64,000 bases of DNA from Salvia splendens (taxonomy: Eukaryota > Streptophyta > Magnoliopsida > Lamiales > Lamiaceae), in contig NC_056053.1 in assembly GCF_004379255.2 (NCBI RefSeq), positions 25,478,188 to 25,542,187 of the forward strand. The letters run 5' to 3'. A program made the position numbers and the translations under genes. The notes beneath the pieces were generated by a model. The model saw nothing but the letters and a program-made list of their open reading frames with translations, was not told the origin of the DNA and did not search any database. This document shows positions 35,630 to 46,639 of this stretch, piece by piece (within the stretch, counting starts at the first letter, position 1; every line of letters begins with the position of its first letter).

Positions 35630-36052
35630 ACACCAATTGATTCGTAGTAGTATTTCATTTTGGTGGGCACATACTACTATTACTTACACAATAAAAGACA
35701 AAAATATTTAATCTATTTTGCTTTATTAAGTCTTTTATGATAAAATAAAATAAAATATTTAAACTATTTCACTTTATTAAGTCTCTTATTTTCCTATTTT
35801 ATATAATACTTTTTATATATTACTTTTATCTTTTTATTTAAACTATTAAACACAACATTCTCTAAAAAAAATACTAATATCTTGGTATTTTAATTTGTAA
35901 GATATTGTGGGTATATTTTAATATAAAATATATAAAACTTTTATGCTAAATTTACAATTAATGTTTCATGTTTGAGTATGATTGCCCCAAACTTTCGTTG
36001 CTAGCTTTGATGACGAGACACAACTCAGTTTGTAACTCGATTTTTGGTGTAG
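35630..36052. other. Duplicated spacer, copy B
   Basis: Collinear with copy A sequence near 24550-24850 and 26565-26690 (ATGTTTGAGTATGATTG occurs in both). No gene was seen. Confidence 0.6.
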
Positions 36053-36055
36053 TTA

Positions 36056-38078
36056 GGTCATCCACAACGCTGTCTCTATACCGTCTCTTAAACCGTCTCT
36101 TAACTACTATTTGAGCACTATTTGAGGGCTCCACTGTCCTTTTTTCCTCCATCTCTTAACTAAGAGATGGAACCTGCAACGCTCCGTCTCTTAACCGTCT
36201 CTATACCGTCTCTTAATTACTATTCATTCAATTTAATTTATAAATTTTTTTTAAAACCCAATTCAATTTAAACAAACACACTTTATTAAAATTAAAACAA
36301 CATTACAACTTAACATTAAAAAAACGAAGACATAATTAAAATTCTAAAAAAATAAAAATGACATAATTTAATCTTCTACGCCAAAATTTTCCCAAATGTG
36401 CTCAATTAGATCCTCTTGGAGTTGGGTGTGGGCGCTAGAGTCGCGTGTCCTTGCCCGAATAGCCAACCGTTCTTGTATAGATGGATGCGCTCCACTTCGC
36501 GGCGGACTACTTGGGGTTGAGCTTCCGGGGGATTCGGGGTCGAACCAATTTCCGGCATCGGGTCCTTCGTCTCGGACAATCATGTTGTGCAAGATTATGC
36601 ACGTATACATGATGTCGACCATGCTCTCCATGAACCACGAACGAGCCGGGGCTTTGATGATGTTGAAGCGCGCTTGGAGAACCCCGAACGCCCTCCCCAC
36701 ATCCTTGCGCGCAGCCTCCTGCTTCTGCGTAAAAAGAGCCTGCTTTGGGTTCGCTGGCCTGCCGCACGTCTTCATGAAGGTCGGCCACTTCGGGTAGATG
36801 CCGTCGGCGAGATAGTACCCCATTTTATACCGCCGGTTGTTGGCGACGAAGTTGATGGCCGGCGCTTTACCATCCAAAACTTCGGTAAAGAGGTCGGACT
36901 GTTGGAGCACGTTTACGTCGTTGTTCGAGCCAGGGACCCCGAAGTACGCGTGCCAGATCCAAAGTCTGTAGTCGGCAACGGCCTCGAGTACAACGGTTGG
37001 GTGGGTGCCTTTGTGGCCGCTCGTGTAGGAACCCCTCCAAGCCACCGGGCAATTCTTCCATTGCCAGTGCATGCAATCGACACTGCCAAGCATCCCGGGG
37101 AATCCGTGCACTTGTTCGTGCAGGTTGAGGAGGAACTGACAATCCTCCGTGGTTGGCCTCCGGAGAAATTCGTCACTGAAGGCTGCCCGGACGCCTCTGC
37201 AGAAGTTGAGCAAGCACAAGCGCCCAGTGCTGTCTCCGATGTGCAGGTATTCGTCGAATATGTCGGTCGTTTGTCCAGTCGCAAGCTGCCGGATGGCTGC
37301 AGTACATTTCTGCAGCGTCGTGTGGCTGGGACGACCGACCGCGTCGAACCCTTCTCGGAAGAACTCCTCCCTGGCCGCCAAAGTATTCGCTATGTGGAGA
37401 AATAGCGGTTTCCGCATGCGGAAACGGCGACGGAAATAGGTATCTCCCCAAATCGGGTTATCGCAGAAGTAGTCGCGTACTAACCGTGCTGCGGCTTCCT
37501 CCCGGTTCCGATTGATGTACTTCCGGGAGCGTCGTGGGGGTGGTGCGGCTTCCTCCGCCTCTCGTCGTCGATCTTCTTCGAGTGATTGTTCCATTAATTG
37601 ACGCATTTGCTCAAAATGATCCATTTGTTTGAGTTGATTGAAGATGGAAATTGGAGTGATAGAGAGGATTTGAGAGGAATAGATGTGTGTTTGTGTTTGA
37701 AATGAGTATGAAATAGAATTATTTATAGAGTAAAAAAAATTAAAAATTTTAAAAAATGAAAATAAAAATTTAACGGTAATATTACCGTTTGAAAAAAAAA
37801 ATTTAATTAAAATTCGATTTAAAAAAAAAAAACGAATTATTGCGTCATCAGTGACGACGCCCACTCGCTGGCCAGCGAGTGGGCGTCATGCACGCATGGG
37901 GACGTGCCACGTGTCCCTGGCGTGTGACGAGCCATCTCGTCTCGTGTCTCGCCGAGACGAGCTACGCGACGAGACGGGCGCGAGATAGAGACGAGATGGG
38001 CGCTGCAATGCGTCTCGCGGGGGTCTCGTCTCTCCGAGACGAGACGCTAGCCCGGCGCGAGACGCGTTGTGGATGGTC
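36056..38078 (-). mobile_element. PIF/Harbinger element, transposase-only, copy 2 (intact)
   Basis: The ends are GGTCATCCACAACGC and, reverse-complemented, GACCATCCACAACGC, with an exact TTA duplication (36053-36055 and 38079-38081). It is very close to copy 1 over its length. It has an intact transposase, intact ends and a perfect target duplication, all signs of recent movement. There is no ORF1. Confidence 0.93.
36368..37624 (-). CDS. PIF/Harbinger transposase, full length
   Basis: 418 residues from MDHFEQMRQL; an upstream in-frame extension to 37864 is AT-rich untranslated sequence, so I use the ATG at 37622-37624 that matches copy 1. It has the basic Arg/Pro segment (AAPPPRRSRKYINR) followed by the helix-rich N-terminal domain (ARLVRDYFCDNPIWGDTYFRRRF). 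The nuclease core has Asp in GSVDCMHW, Asp in GSNNDVNVL and Glu next to Arg/Ala in the KDVGRAFGVLQARF region. At that place copy 1 reads KDVERAF, so the usual catalytic Glu is Gly here. This single substitution may inactivate an otherwise perfect protein. Confidence 0.9.
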   Translation of the reverse strand: MDHFEQMRQLMEQSLEEDRRREAEEAAPPPRRSRKYINRNREEAAARLVRDYFCDNPIWGDTYFRRRFRMRKPLFLHIANTLAAREEFFREGFDAVGRPSHTTLQKCTAAIRQLATGQTTDIFDEYLHIGDSTGRLCLLNFCRGVRAAFSDEFLRRPTTEDCQFLLNLHEQVHGFPGMLGSVDCMHWQWKNCPVAWRGSYTSGHKGTHPTVVLEAVADYRLWIWHAYFGVPGSNNDVNVLQQSDLFTEVLDGKAPAINFVANNRRYKMGYYLADGIYPKWPTFMKTCGRPANPKQALFTQKQEAARKDVGRAFGVLQARFNIIKAPARSWFMESMVDIMYTCIILHNMIVRDEGPDAGNWFDPESPGSSTPSSPPRSGAHPSIQERLAIRARTRDSSAHTQLQEDLIEHIWENFGVED

Positions 38079-38319
38079 TTAGTGGGTTGGAGATTTGAAT
38101 AATCTGATGCGCATATGTTTGGACTTTAAAAAAAAAGTTGTCAATTTGGTCTTCAATTAAAACAACAGTTATGGTCAATTGGATTGGATTCATTTTAGCA
38201 GCTAAATCAGCAAATCACAACACAACTAAGAAAGCATCATAAAACATCCATCGGAGTCATAATCAAATATACAACTTGATTCCCATAAAAAACAACACAT
38301 GCATTGATTCATTCCCAAG

Positions 38320-39224
38320 TTACTTAACATAGTAAGGAAGGTCAAGAACATAGAGCAAAAAGTAAGCCCAAGTGACACCGGAGATCCCACCGAAGAAGAA
38401 TCCACCGGTGAACTTTGCCCACCCGTCAGCTGTCTGCAGCTGATCGGGCGACTTCTTCCGTCCCGTGAGGGTCAGCGAGGGGGCCGTTGAGGGCTCACCC
38501 TCCTTGAAGGACGCAATCCCATAAATGGTGAGGCAGATGCTGAGGATCACTACTAGTCCAGCTGCCGCCAACGAGCCAGCCCCACCCGCATAGGGGGTGT
38601 TCCTAAGCGGGCCCGCCTTCACGAAAGGCCCCACTAGGAGGAACCCATGGGCCAGCCCAACCTCCACCCCACGGAGCAGCGGGTTCACAGCTGTCCGGTA
38701 GGCGGGGAGGTTGGACAAGTACCACGCCACCAATGGGCTTGATGTCACAGGTGTCTCCAGACTTCCGATGAATGGGTCGCCGTTAATTGGTTGAATCACT
38801 TGGTATGTGGGCTGCAATAAAAGGGTTAAACTAAAACTCAATCAACAATTCTCTTTCTTCATCATCAACTGTTTGTGACCCATGATTCTATTTTATTACT
38901 CTCATTCACGTGTTGTTATCTCTCTTTACTTGTAATGACTTAGATGTCTCGTATTTCTAAAATTAAAAAAAAAAAGTGAATTATATTATGGAGTAGTATT
39001 ATATTATATGGACATTAAAGAAACATGATACTACTAGTAATAGTATGAAATAGAGAATGGAGAAGGACCTTTTCAGACTGGATGGCCTTGACTGTGAAGG
39101 AACTGGCTCTCCTCACTCTAAAGGGAGCACCAGAGATGACCTTTGGAGTGGAAAGTTTTCTTGTTAGTGAATACGCAAAATTGCTTTGGAGTTGGCTGGC
39201 CATGGTTGAAGCAGCAGCTGCCAT
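38320..39224 (-). CDS. PSAL: Photosystem I subunit XI (PsaL), copy B
   Basis: Exons 39069-39224 and 38320-38811 (minus), 215 residues. The exon 2 product is identical to copy A, with only about two silent base changes in 492 bp by eye. Exon 1, the transit peptide, differs at about five of 52 residues (for example [16 protein letters not shown]), and the intron is strongly diverged. The gene is intact and both copies could supply the same mature thylakoid protein. The contrast between exon 2 and exon 1/intron suggests recent gene conversion of the 3' part. Upstream sequence differs enough that expression may have diverged. Confidence 0.96.
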
Positions 39225-39612
39225 TTCTCACTTAGATCTCTCTCTTGATTGGAAGCTTATAATAACTCAGAACATAAAAATATATAATGTACAAATTGCA
39301 GCATCTTTTGCTGGTGGCTGAGAGTTGATTATGTTCAAACAAATCTTATCACTTATCCATATTGGGGCCAGGATTTGGGATGTGGGCTTAAGTGGCATTT
39401 CTTGAATCTTTATGTAGTATATTCATTTGATGGGAAAGTCAGAGAAAAGCATACATCTACAAAAAAAAATATCAAGATACAAATCGGTAATAAACCACCA
39501 AAAAAAAAGGAATTGTCAAAAACCAAAAGAGATGCATCAGTTCGAAGTTTTAACTTTGAACACACTACAATAAAGAAGAAGAAGAAACAGTGCATCTATT
39601 AGAAGACACTAA

Positions 39613-39934
39613 GGGAATCCGCAGTGGGTGCAGATGAGCCGGCAAACATTCCCGCAGACTTCCCAAAAACACCTCCTGCCACGTCATAAGAACTTTCCAC
39701 TGCACTGTCACGTCACAAAGACATCTCACTGCACAGTGGCGGACATCCCACAATAATAAAAAATAATAAAATAATCGAGACGTCCTCGGGTCAACGCAAT
39801 GATGGACGTCCCGAGAACGCCGCGTAACTCCGGTGTCCGCAGCGGACGTCCGTATCCGCGTCACCTTTGCACAAAGGCGGACGTCCGACACGCCGGTCAG
39901 ATATCCGCCGGGACAGACGCCATTACGGATGCTC
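39613..39934. mobile_element. Harbinger-related (Tourist-like) MITE, copy B only
   Basis: The ends are GGGAATCCGCAGTGGG and, reverse-complemented, GAGCATCCGTAATGGC, with exact TAA duplication (39610-39612 and 39935-39937). The interior is CG-rich (GGACGTCCG repeats). Copy A shows the empty site GACAGTAATATTAG near 28164-28177. Confidence 0.92.
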
Positions 39935-40108
39935 TAATATTAGCTTTTACAACAACAGGCTAGAAATTAACAAGGCTAAATCTTTTTCTTCTTTTTTTCA
40001 ATTTCTTAATATATTAACTAATGCTGATAAGTTGAGCATTGCACAAACTGAGGGGGGTCAACTCTAATAGTTAATATAAATGTTTATGAGTCTCAGCATC
40101 TCTACGGA

Positions 40109-42093
40109 TTAGTGCAAGTAGGCTGTGTGATACTGATAGGCCTTCCCGAAGAAGTTGCCATTGCTGGGGGAGAAACTATAAGCCGGTGTGCCATAAGATG
40201 GAACATGGTGGTTGTTCGGCGCAGCATAGGCATACGCTGGTGTGTCGTAGACGTACTGCGGGTACCTCTCAGTCATCCCGCCGTAGAAATTCTTGTCGCT
40301 CGCAGCATTTGCAGCTCGAGGCACGTGACTAGCGCCGTTGGCGCGGGGTCTTTTGGACTGTGGTTTCGCAACTTCTGTAGCCCGTTTCTTGTCTGCCTTT
40401 GCTTTCTCTATTTCAATCATCTGTTTCTGGAGCGGTTCCACTGGGAATTGCTGCTCGAGCTTATGATCTTCGATGCACTTGATTACTGCTTTAAGTGCAG
40501 TCAGCTCCTTCTCATTCACATCATTCTGGAAGTGAGGAGTCAAAAGGGAATCATGAATCAGCCTCAAAAACTACAAATTTAGATCATGTAAAACTCTGTA
40601 GTTTGATTTTAGAGCTACCAGAAACTACCCCAAATCATAATCATACCTGTGCAGACACACCGGGTGATGTATTTCCAGGTTTAGCAGGCGACGGCATTTT
40701 CTTGGCCTCGGACAAGTATAATTTCAACAATGAACTAGGTGAAAACTGATCAGTGAGCTCGAATGCAAAAGCTAGATTGACAGCATCAATCTGTCTTCCA
40801 TTCTTCACTAACACATCGATCACACCTGATCAGACAGTAAAATGGTCGTGAATTGCAGATATTCACAAGAATGGGTGTCTTAGGTAGCAACAAGAAGATG
40901 GGCATGCCCGCATACAGTAAATTTGATGACATAAATACGCATATGCTTGTATACGTGTGTACCAAAACACGTTAACTTTGTGGAGATAAACATAGGAAAG
41001 AAGATCAAGAGCCTAATTATAACAACAACCTAAATCTGCCTGGTTAGAGTAACCAACCTGGCATTTTGTCTGACAAGCCAAGATAGCGGCATAATTCAGC
41101 TGTTTGGCGACGGCGCGAAACCATGGGTATTAGTTTTGACAAGCAAGCCTGATCAAAATCAGAATTAATGCCAAATGTAGCCAACAGCTGTAGAAAGGCA
41201 TGAGCCTCCAATGAATTGCCATTGCTGGCATCAATATCAAGGTAATCTAACTTTGGTTTCCATCTTTCAGCAATAGCTTTTGCTCGTTCCTTAGCACTTT
41301 CAGAGATAATGCCAGAAACCGAGTCCAGACCTAAGATTAAACTGCTGAGGCACTCCATTAGCATGATACAGGTACGGCGAAGGCCAATGAGGTTTGAATC
41401 CTTTTTAGCATCCGAATTCACCATATCTGCACCATAGAACCCTTTAAGTGAATCCAGAACTAGAGAGGCTGGGTCATGTGCAGCGCGCAGAGCAAAGGGG
41501 ATTTCCTCTTTCAAAGTAACAAGATCCTTCCGGTTGTCAGATATAAACTTAAGGAGTCCTTCCGAATTCATGTCTTGGCACAATTTCACAAGCCCGGGGT
41601 AAGACTTAACCAATGCACTCATGTTATGAACAGTATTATTAATGCGTCCCATAGAAACTAACACATTGGTAGCTTTATCCTCCAGACATGGTGCTTCAAC
41701 TTTGTTTTCCCTAGTTAAGACTCCTGGACCCGAAGAGAGTGGGTTGTCATGCTTCCCCAAAGCAGTGACAATTGCAGAAAGTGCGGCATCTCTCTTCTCT
41801 TGAAGCTTCTCAAGGGATGTTTGCTCTTTGGCCACAACAGCTGCTTTACGCTTCTCCAACATCTCTTTAGATTCAACTATCTTGGTATCGAATTCCTTTT
41901 CCTGTTCTTCCAGCTCAGTGAAGCGTCTTTTCAATGATTTCTGAAGCCCGTGAAAATGCTCCTCGAGCTGTTTCCATTTCAAGTTGAGAGTAACGGCCCG
42001 ATGGCTTTCAAGCTCTGCAAATGCTTTCTGAAGCTGCTGTATCTTTGAGGCTGTCGTGTCCATTGGAGTAGAAGTTGTTATGCTGTCTTCCAT
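40109..42093 (-). CDS. FRL3: FRIGIDA-like protein 3 (FRL3), copy B
   Basis: Exons 41058-42093, 40647-40825 and 40109-40525 give 543 residues with the same junctions as copy A. About six residues differ: SHRAV for SYRAV, NSDFDQ for NSYFDQ, and four in the Tyr/Pro-rich tail. The coiled-coil N-terminus and FRIGIDA core are intact, so this is likely a second functional gene. Exons, introns and leader are nearly identical to copy A, far more so than neighbouring spacers. The promoter region is cut about 800 bp upstream by a 4-kb palindromic element, which could alter expression. Confidence 0.95.
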
Positions 42094-42893
42094 GACATAG
42101 AAACACTGCAAATTACAGCTCATAAATAAACAAACCATGGTTGTTTGCTCGTTTAAGAAACAAAATGGTGGCAAAATATTCTTCTTTAGTAGTAGTCTAG
42201 TAGATGACATGAGTTGACTTGAGAGTTTAAACAGAATAAAGATTCGTAGAAATGAACAACAGAGAGAGAGGCGTGAATGTTGACGTAATTCAAGATTGAT
42301 TAGATCAATCAAACAAATAATCTATTGTCAAAATAGAAGAAAAAATCTTACGCCACCAACAAGATTTAACGATGAAAGAACCCTAAAACAATAGGAGCGA
42401 GAAAAAGGAATTGATTTGAAAACTATGATCAAAGCAATTAAACTGAAAACTCAGATCAAAGCAAAGCAATTGAACAAAATCAGAGCGCAAAACAATAATT
42501 CACCAGAATCAAGTCAAACCGACGAATGCAGCAGCTCAATAACTAAAAACTATCGAAATCGCAGAGCATTCATCACTAAAATCGAAAATCGACTTAGATG
42601 CTAAACAAACTGTGCTTGATCTGCAAGCATAGGCCGAATCAGTGGACCAAAACGGGTAGAAATGAAGAACTAAGCTCACCTGATCACAAATTGCGGCGCC
42701 GGCAGATTATTGAGCGGAAGCTCAGACCATTGGTAGCGAGCGAGGTGAAGGCGAATCCCTAGAGAGAGAGAGAATGTTTGGGAAAGGAGAAAGGATATGT
42801 GTGGGGAAGAGAGGTTGTATTTAAGATTCCGACAGCTCCACGCCGACACCACATGCACTCCCCTTGTCGCTGCTTTTTGCTTCCGCCACTCTC
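42094..42893 (-). promoter_or_regulatory. FRL3 copy B leader and promoter region
   Basis: Collinear with 30329-31120, with candidate 5'-UTR intron donors near 42350 and 42676. A GA-rich tract lies at 42755-42800. It ends at the insertion site of the palindromic Harbinger element. Confidence 0.5.
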
Positions 42894-43273
42894 GTAAGAG
42901 CATCTGTAGCGGTTAGCGGACAATCAATAGCTCAGTACTAAATTCCTCTTGTCACATCAGCAGCACTAAATTCCTCTTGTCACATCAGCTCAGTCATGTC
43001 ACATCAGCAACACTAAATTACTCTTGTTACATCAGCAGCACAAGCAACTGGACAAGCAATAGCACAGCCATAGTCTTGCCACATCATCAGCACTAAAAAC
43101 AAATAATTAAACAATCATACAAAATACAGAATTAAATTTACGACACATATACGGAAAAATTCTCTAATAATATTAAATTTTAAAAAAAAACCTTAATTAA
43201 AAAAACTTAAAAAAGATTACATTACTTAAAAAAAATCCTAATCCACGCACGGGTCCACCCCTCCGCCGCCGCC

Positions 43274-44737
43274 TCACTCCTCGCCGTCGTCGCCGCTATC
43301 CGGGACCCCCAAATCTGCGGCATCTGAGCCCGCGTCAGAGCCCCCGACCTGTGCCGCGCCGGGATTCAAATCCTGTCGCATACTCACGAGCACGGCGTGA
43401 AAAAAACTCTTCTCCTCGGGGTCAGTTGCATTCTTCCATTGATCTATGACCTTGATCATCTGAGTCCGTGCTTGTTGACGCGCCAAGAAGACGAGGTCGG
43501 CTGTCAAGCTGCCAACAGGGGGATGCCGAATGGACCTCCTGGGACCTCTGGCGAGGGGGTTGCGCCCGTCTTTGACCAACCAGGCGAGTGCGGCGAGTAA
43601 ATGAGGGAGGGGACGGGGTCTCCTTAGCATCTTCGGGGAGGTCGTGGGAACCGCCGCTGCTACCTCTGGCATAATCACCTGAATAGTTCAGACGCTGCTT
43701 CTTCGACCAGCCCGCATCGACACCTGCCCGAAACTTCTCGGTGTCCATTAGCACCTCGTAGCAGTTCCAGTAGTTGAAGTCCTTGTAAAGCCCGGGCTGG
43801 GGGAACTCTTTCTCCGCCAGCCTCCTGCAGTCGTCGTCAGTTTGACCGCTGGACTTCATTCGGAGGGCGTTGGTGTACAAGCCCGAAAATCGGGAGACCC
43901 CAGACCGGATTATGTCCAACCCCTTCCGGCACTCCTCCCCGCTGCGTGGCCTCCCCTTTGGGCAAAATGCCTGGTAGGCTGCTGCTATTTTAGCCCACAA
44001 GTTAACGATCCTTTGATTGTTCGAGGCGAGGGGGTCATCGCAAACACTCACCCATGCCTTGGACAGCGCGACGTTCTCCGCGTCTGTCCACTTCCTCCGT
44101 ACCTCCGACTGCGACGACTCGCCGACCACCTTCTTCCCCTTCTTATTCTTGGGCGCGCCCCGACCCCGCCCCACGGGAGTGTCCGGTGCCCTGAGATATA
44201 TACCCAACTCATCTAAGGAGAAGGTATCAATCCCCTCGAACTGCGTCTCCGCTGGGGTCGATGTGTGCGAAGCAGCAGTACCAAAATCAAAGCTGGGGCG
44301 ATAGACGTCAGAGCCCCCCGGCGTCCCCTGCCCCCACAGTGTACCCTGCGTCCCCTGCATCCCCGCCATCCCCGCCATCGCCGGGTACCCCGGCGTCGCC
44401 TGCATCCCGGGTGCCCACCCCGACATCATCGGCATCCCGGGATGCATCCCCGGTCCCCCTGACCCCCGGGCATCATCGTCATCCCGGGATGCATCCCCGG
44501 TCCCCCCTGACCCCCCGGCATCATCGTCATCCCGGGATGCATCCCCGGTCCCCCCTGACCCCCCGGCGCCCCCTGCCATCCTGGCATACCACCACCAGAT
44601 GCCATCCCGGGCATCATCTGCTGCCAAGGGTACATGTTGTTGTAGTACCCGGGCATTTGATTCCATCCACCTCCCACGGGGACCATGGGAGTTTGCGACC
44701 CGCTCGACCCTGAATTTGGCTCGTTGTTGAGATCCAT
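43274..44737 (-). pseudogene. Harbinger ORF1 (SANT/Myb-like), left arm
   Basis: It starts MDLNNEPNSGSSGSQ, then a Met/Gly/Pro repeat region (GGPGMHPGMTMMPGGQ units). After a frameshift near 44455 comes the SANT-like domain VRRKWTDAENVALSKAWVSV with GRPRSGEECRKGLD, then GLYKDFNYWNCYEVLMD. A second frameshift near 43560-43670 is needed to reach the C-terminal KVIDQWKNATDPEEKSFF and the acidic end. The protein family partners Harbinger transposases. The Met/Gly repeat is prone to slippage, so length may vary between copies. Confidence 0.75.
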
Positions 44738-44849
44738 TTCACGTTGTTGATCTTGTACAGAAATTAAGATAGAGAGAGTACTCGTTAAAACAAGTGGTGC
44801 GAATGAAAATGTCGCGCAAATCGCGTATATATAGTGTTTCAAAAATTAA

Positions 44850-45165
44850 AAAAAATTAAAAAATTTGGGGCGCCAGTTCCTCACCGATCGGGAGGCTGCA
44901 ATAGCGGCGAGAGAATCGGCGAGCGCCAGGGAATCGGCGTTCTCTCGCCGAAATTCTCGCCGATTTGGCGCTCGCCGGCTGCAATAGTTCGGCGAGCCGT
45001 TCAGCGAGCGCCAGTGGCTCGCCGATTTTTGGCGCTTCAGTGGTCGGCTAGCGAGCGGCTCGCTGAGTTTTCGGCAAGGGCACGCCGATTCCTGGGCGCT
45101 CGCCGCTATTGCAGCCTCCCGATCGGCGAGGAACCGGCGAGCCAATTTTTTCTTTTTTCGAAACA
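44850..45165. repeat. GC-rich centre of the palindrome, with nested inverted repeats
   Basis: GGGAGGCTGCAATAGCGG (about 44889) is answered by its exact complement near 45102-45119. A second GGCTGCAATAG lies at about 44980. Dense CTCGCCGA and GCGCTCGCC motifs fill the space. TATATATA boxes lie on both sides (about 44826-44832 minus, 45169-45175 plus), so it looks like a shared bidirectional promoter for the two ORF1 copies, or the footprint of a small GC-rich MITE. Confidence 0.65.
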
Positions 45166-45262
45166 CTATATATACGCGATTTGCACGACATTTTCATTCG
45201 CACCACTTGTTTTAACGAGTACTCTTTCTATCTTAATTTCCGTACAAGATCAACAACGCGAA

Positions 45263-46639
45263 ATGGATCTCAACAACGAGCCAACTTTAGGGTCGAGCGG
45301 GTCTCAAACTCACACGGTCCCCGTGGGAGGTGGATGGAATCAGATGCCTGGGTACTACAACAACATGTACCCTTGGCAGCAGATGATGTCTGGGATGGCA
45401 TCTGGTGGTGGTATGCCGGGATGGCAGGGGATGCCGGGGGGTCAGGGGGGACCGGGGATGCATCACGGGTTGCCGATGATGCCGGGGTGGGCACCCGGGA
45501 TGCAGAGGACGTCGGGGTACCCGGGGATGCATGGGACGCAGGGGATGGCGGGGATGCAAGGGACGCAGGGTACACCGTGGGGGCAGGGGACGCCGGGGGG
45601 CTCTGACGTCTATCGCCTCAGCTTTGATTTTGGTACTGCTGTTTCGCACACATCGACCCCAGCGGATACGCAATTCCAGGGGATTGAGTCCTTCTCCTTA
45701 GAGGAGTTGGGTATAGATCTCGGGGCACCGGACAGTCCCGTGGAGCGGGGTCGGGGCGTGCCCAAGAAGAAGAAGGGAAAGAAGGTGGTCGGTGAGTCGT
45801 CGCAGACGGAGGTACGGAGAAAGTGGACAGACGCGGAGAACGTCGCGCTGTCCAAGGCGTGGGTGAGTGTTTGCGATGACCCTCTCGCCTCGAACAATCA
45901 GAGGATCGTTAACTTGTGGGCTAAAATAGCAGCAACCTACAAGGCATTTTGCCTAGAGGGGAGGCCACACAGCGGGGAGGAGTGCCGGAAGGGGTGGGAC
46001 CGAATCCGGTCTGGGGTGTCCCGATTTTCGGGCTTGTACACCAACGCCCTCCGAATGAAGTCCAGCGGCCAAACTGACGACGACTGTAGGAGGCTGGCGT
46101 AGAACGAGTTCCCCCTGCCCGGGCTTTACAAAGACTTCACCTACTGGAACTGCTACGAGGTGCTAATGGACTCCGAGAAGTTTCGGGCAAGTGTCGACGC
46201 GGGCTGGCCGAAGAAGCAGCGCCTGAACTATTCAGGTGATTACGCCGGAGGTAGCAGCGGCGGTTCCCACGACCTCCCCGAAAATGCTCAGGAGACCCCG
46301 TCCCCTCCCTCGTTTACTCGTCGCACTCGTTCGGTTGTTCAAAGACGGGCGCAATGCCCTCGCCAGAGGTCCCAGGAGGTCCAGTCGGCATCCCCCCTGT
46401 TGGCAGCTCGACAGCCGACCTCGTCTTCTTGGCGCGTCAACAAGCGCGGGCTCAGATGATCAAGGTCATAGATCAATGGAAGAATGCAACTGACCCCGAG
46501 GAGAAGATTTTTTTCATGTCGTGCTCGTGACTATGCGACAGGATTTGAATCCCGGCGCGGCACAGGTGGGGGGCTCTGACGCGGGCTCAGATGCCGCAGA
46601 TTTGGGGGTCCCGGATAGCGGCGACGACGGCGAGGAGTG
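45263..46639 (+). pseudogene. Harbinger ORF1 (SANT/Myb-like), right arm
   Basis: It starts MDLNNEPTLGSSGSQ and stays open through the Met/Gly region and the SANT-like domain (VRRKWTDAENVALSKAWVSV) to TAG at 46100-46102, where the left arm has GAG. The rest (GLYKDFTYWNCYEVLMDSEKF, then the acidic C-terminus near 46560-46639) is readable only with that stop and further frameshifts near 46400-46520. It is inactive as read, but less damaged in its N-terminal half than the left arm. Confidence 0.75.

Noticed and set aside
44261..44713. Pro/Ser/His-rich ORFs opposite the Met/Gly repeat of the ORF1 genes
   Set aside because: They are shadows of low-complexity coding sequence; the repeat guarantees open frames on the other strand.
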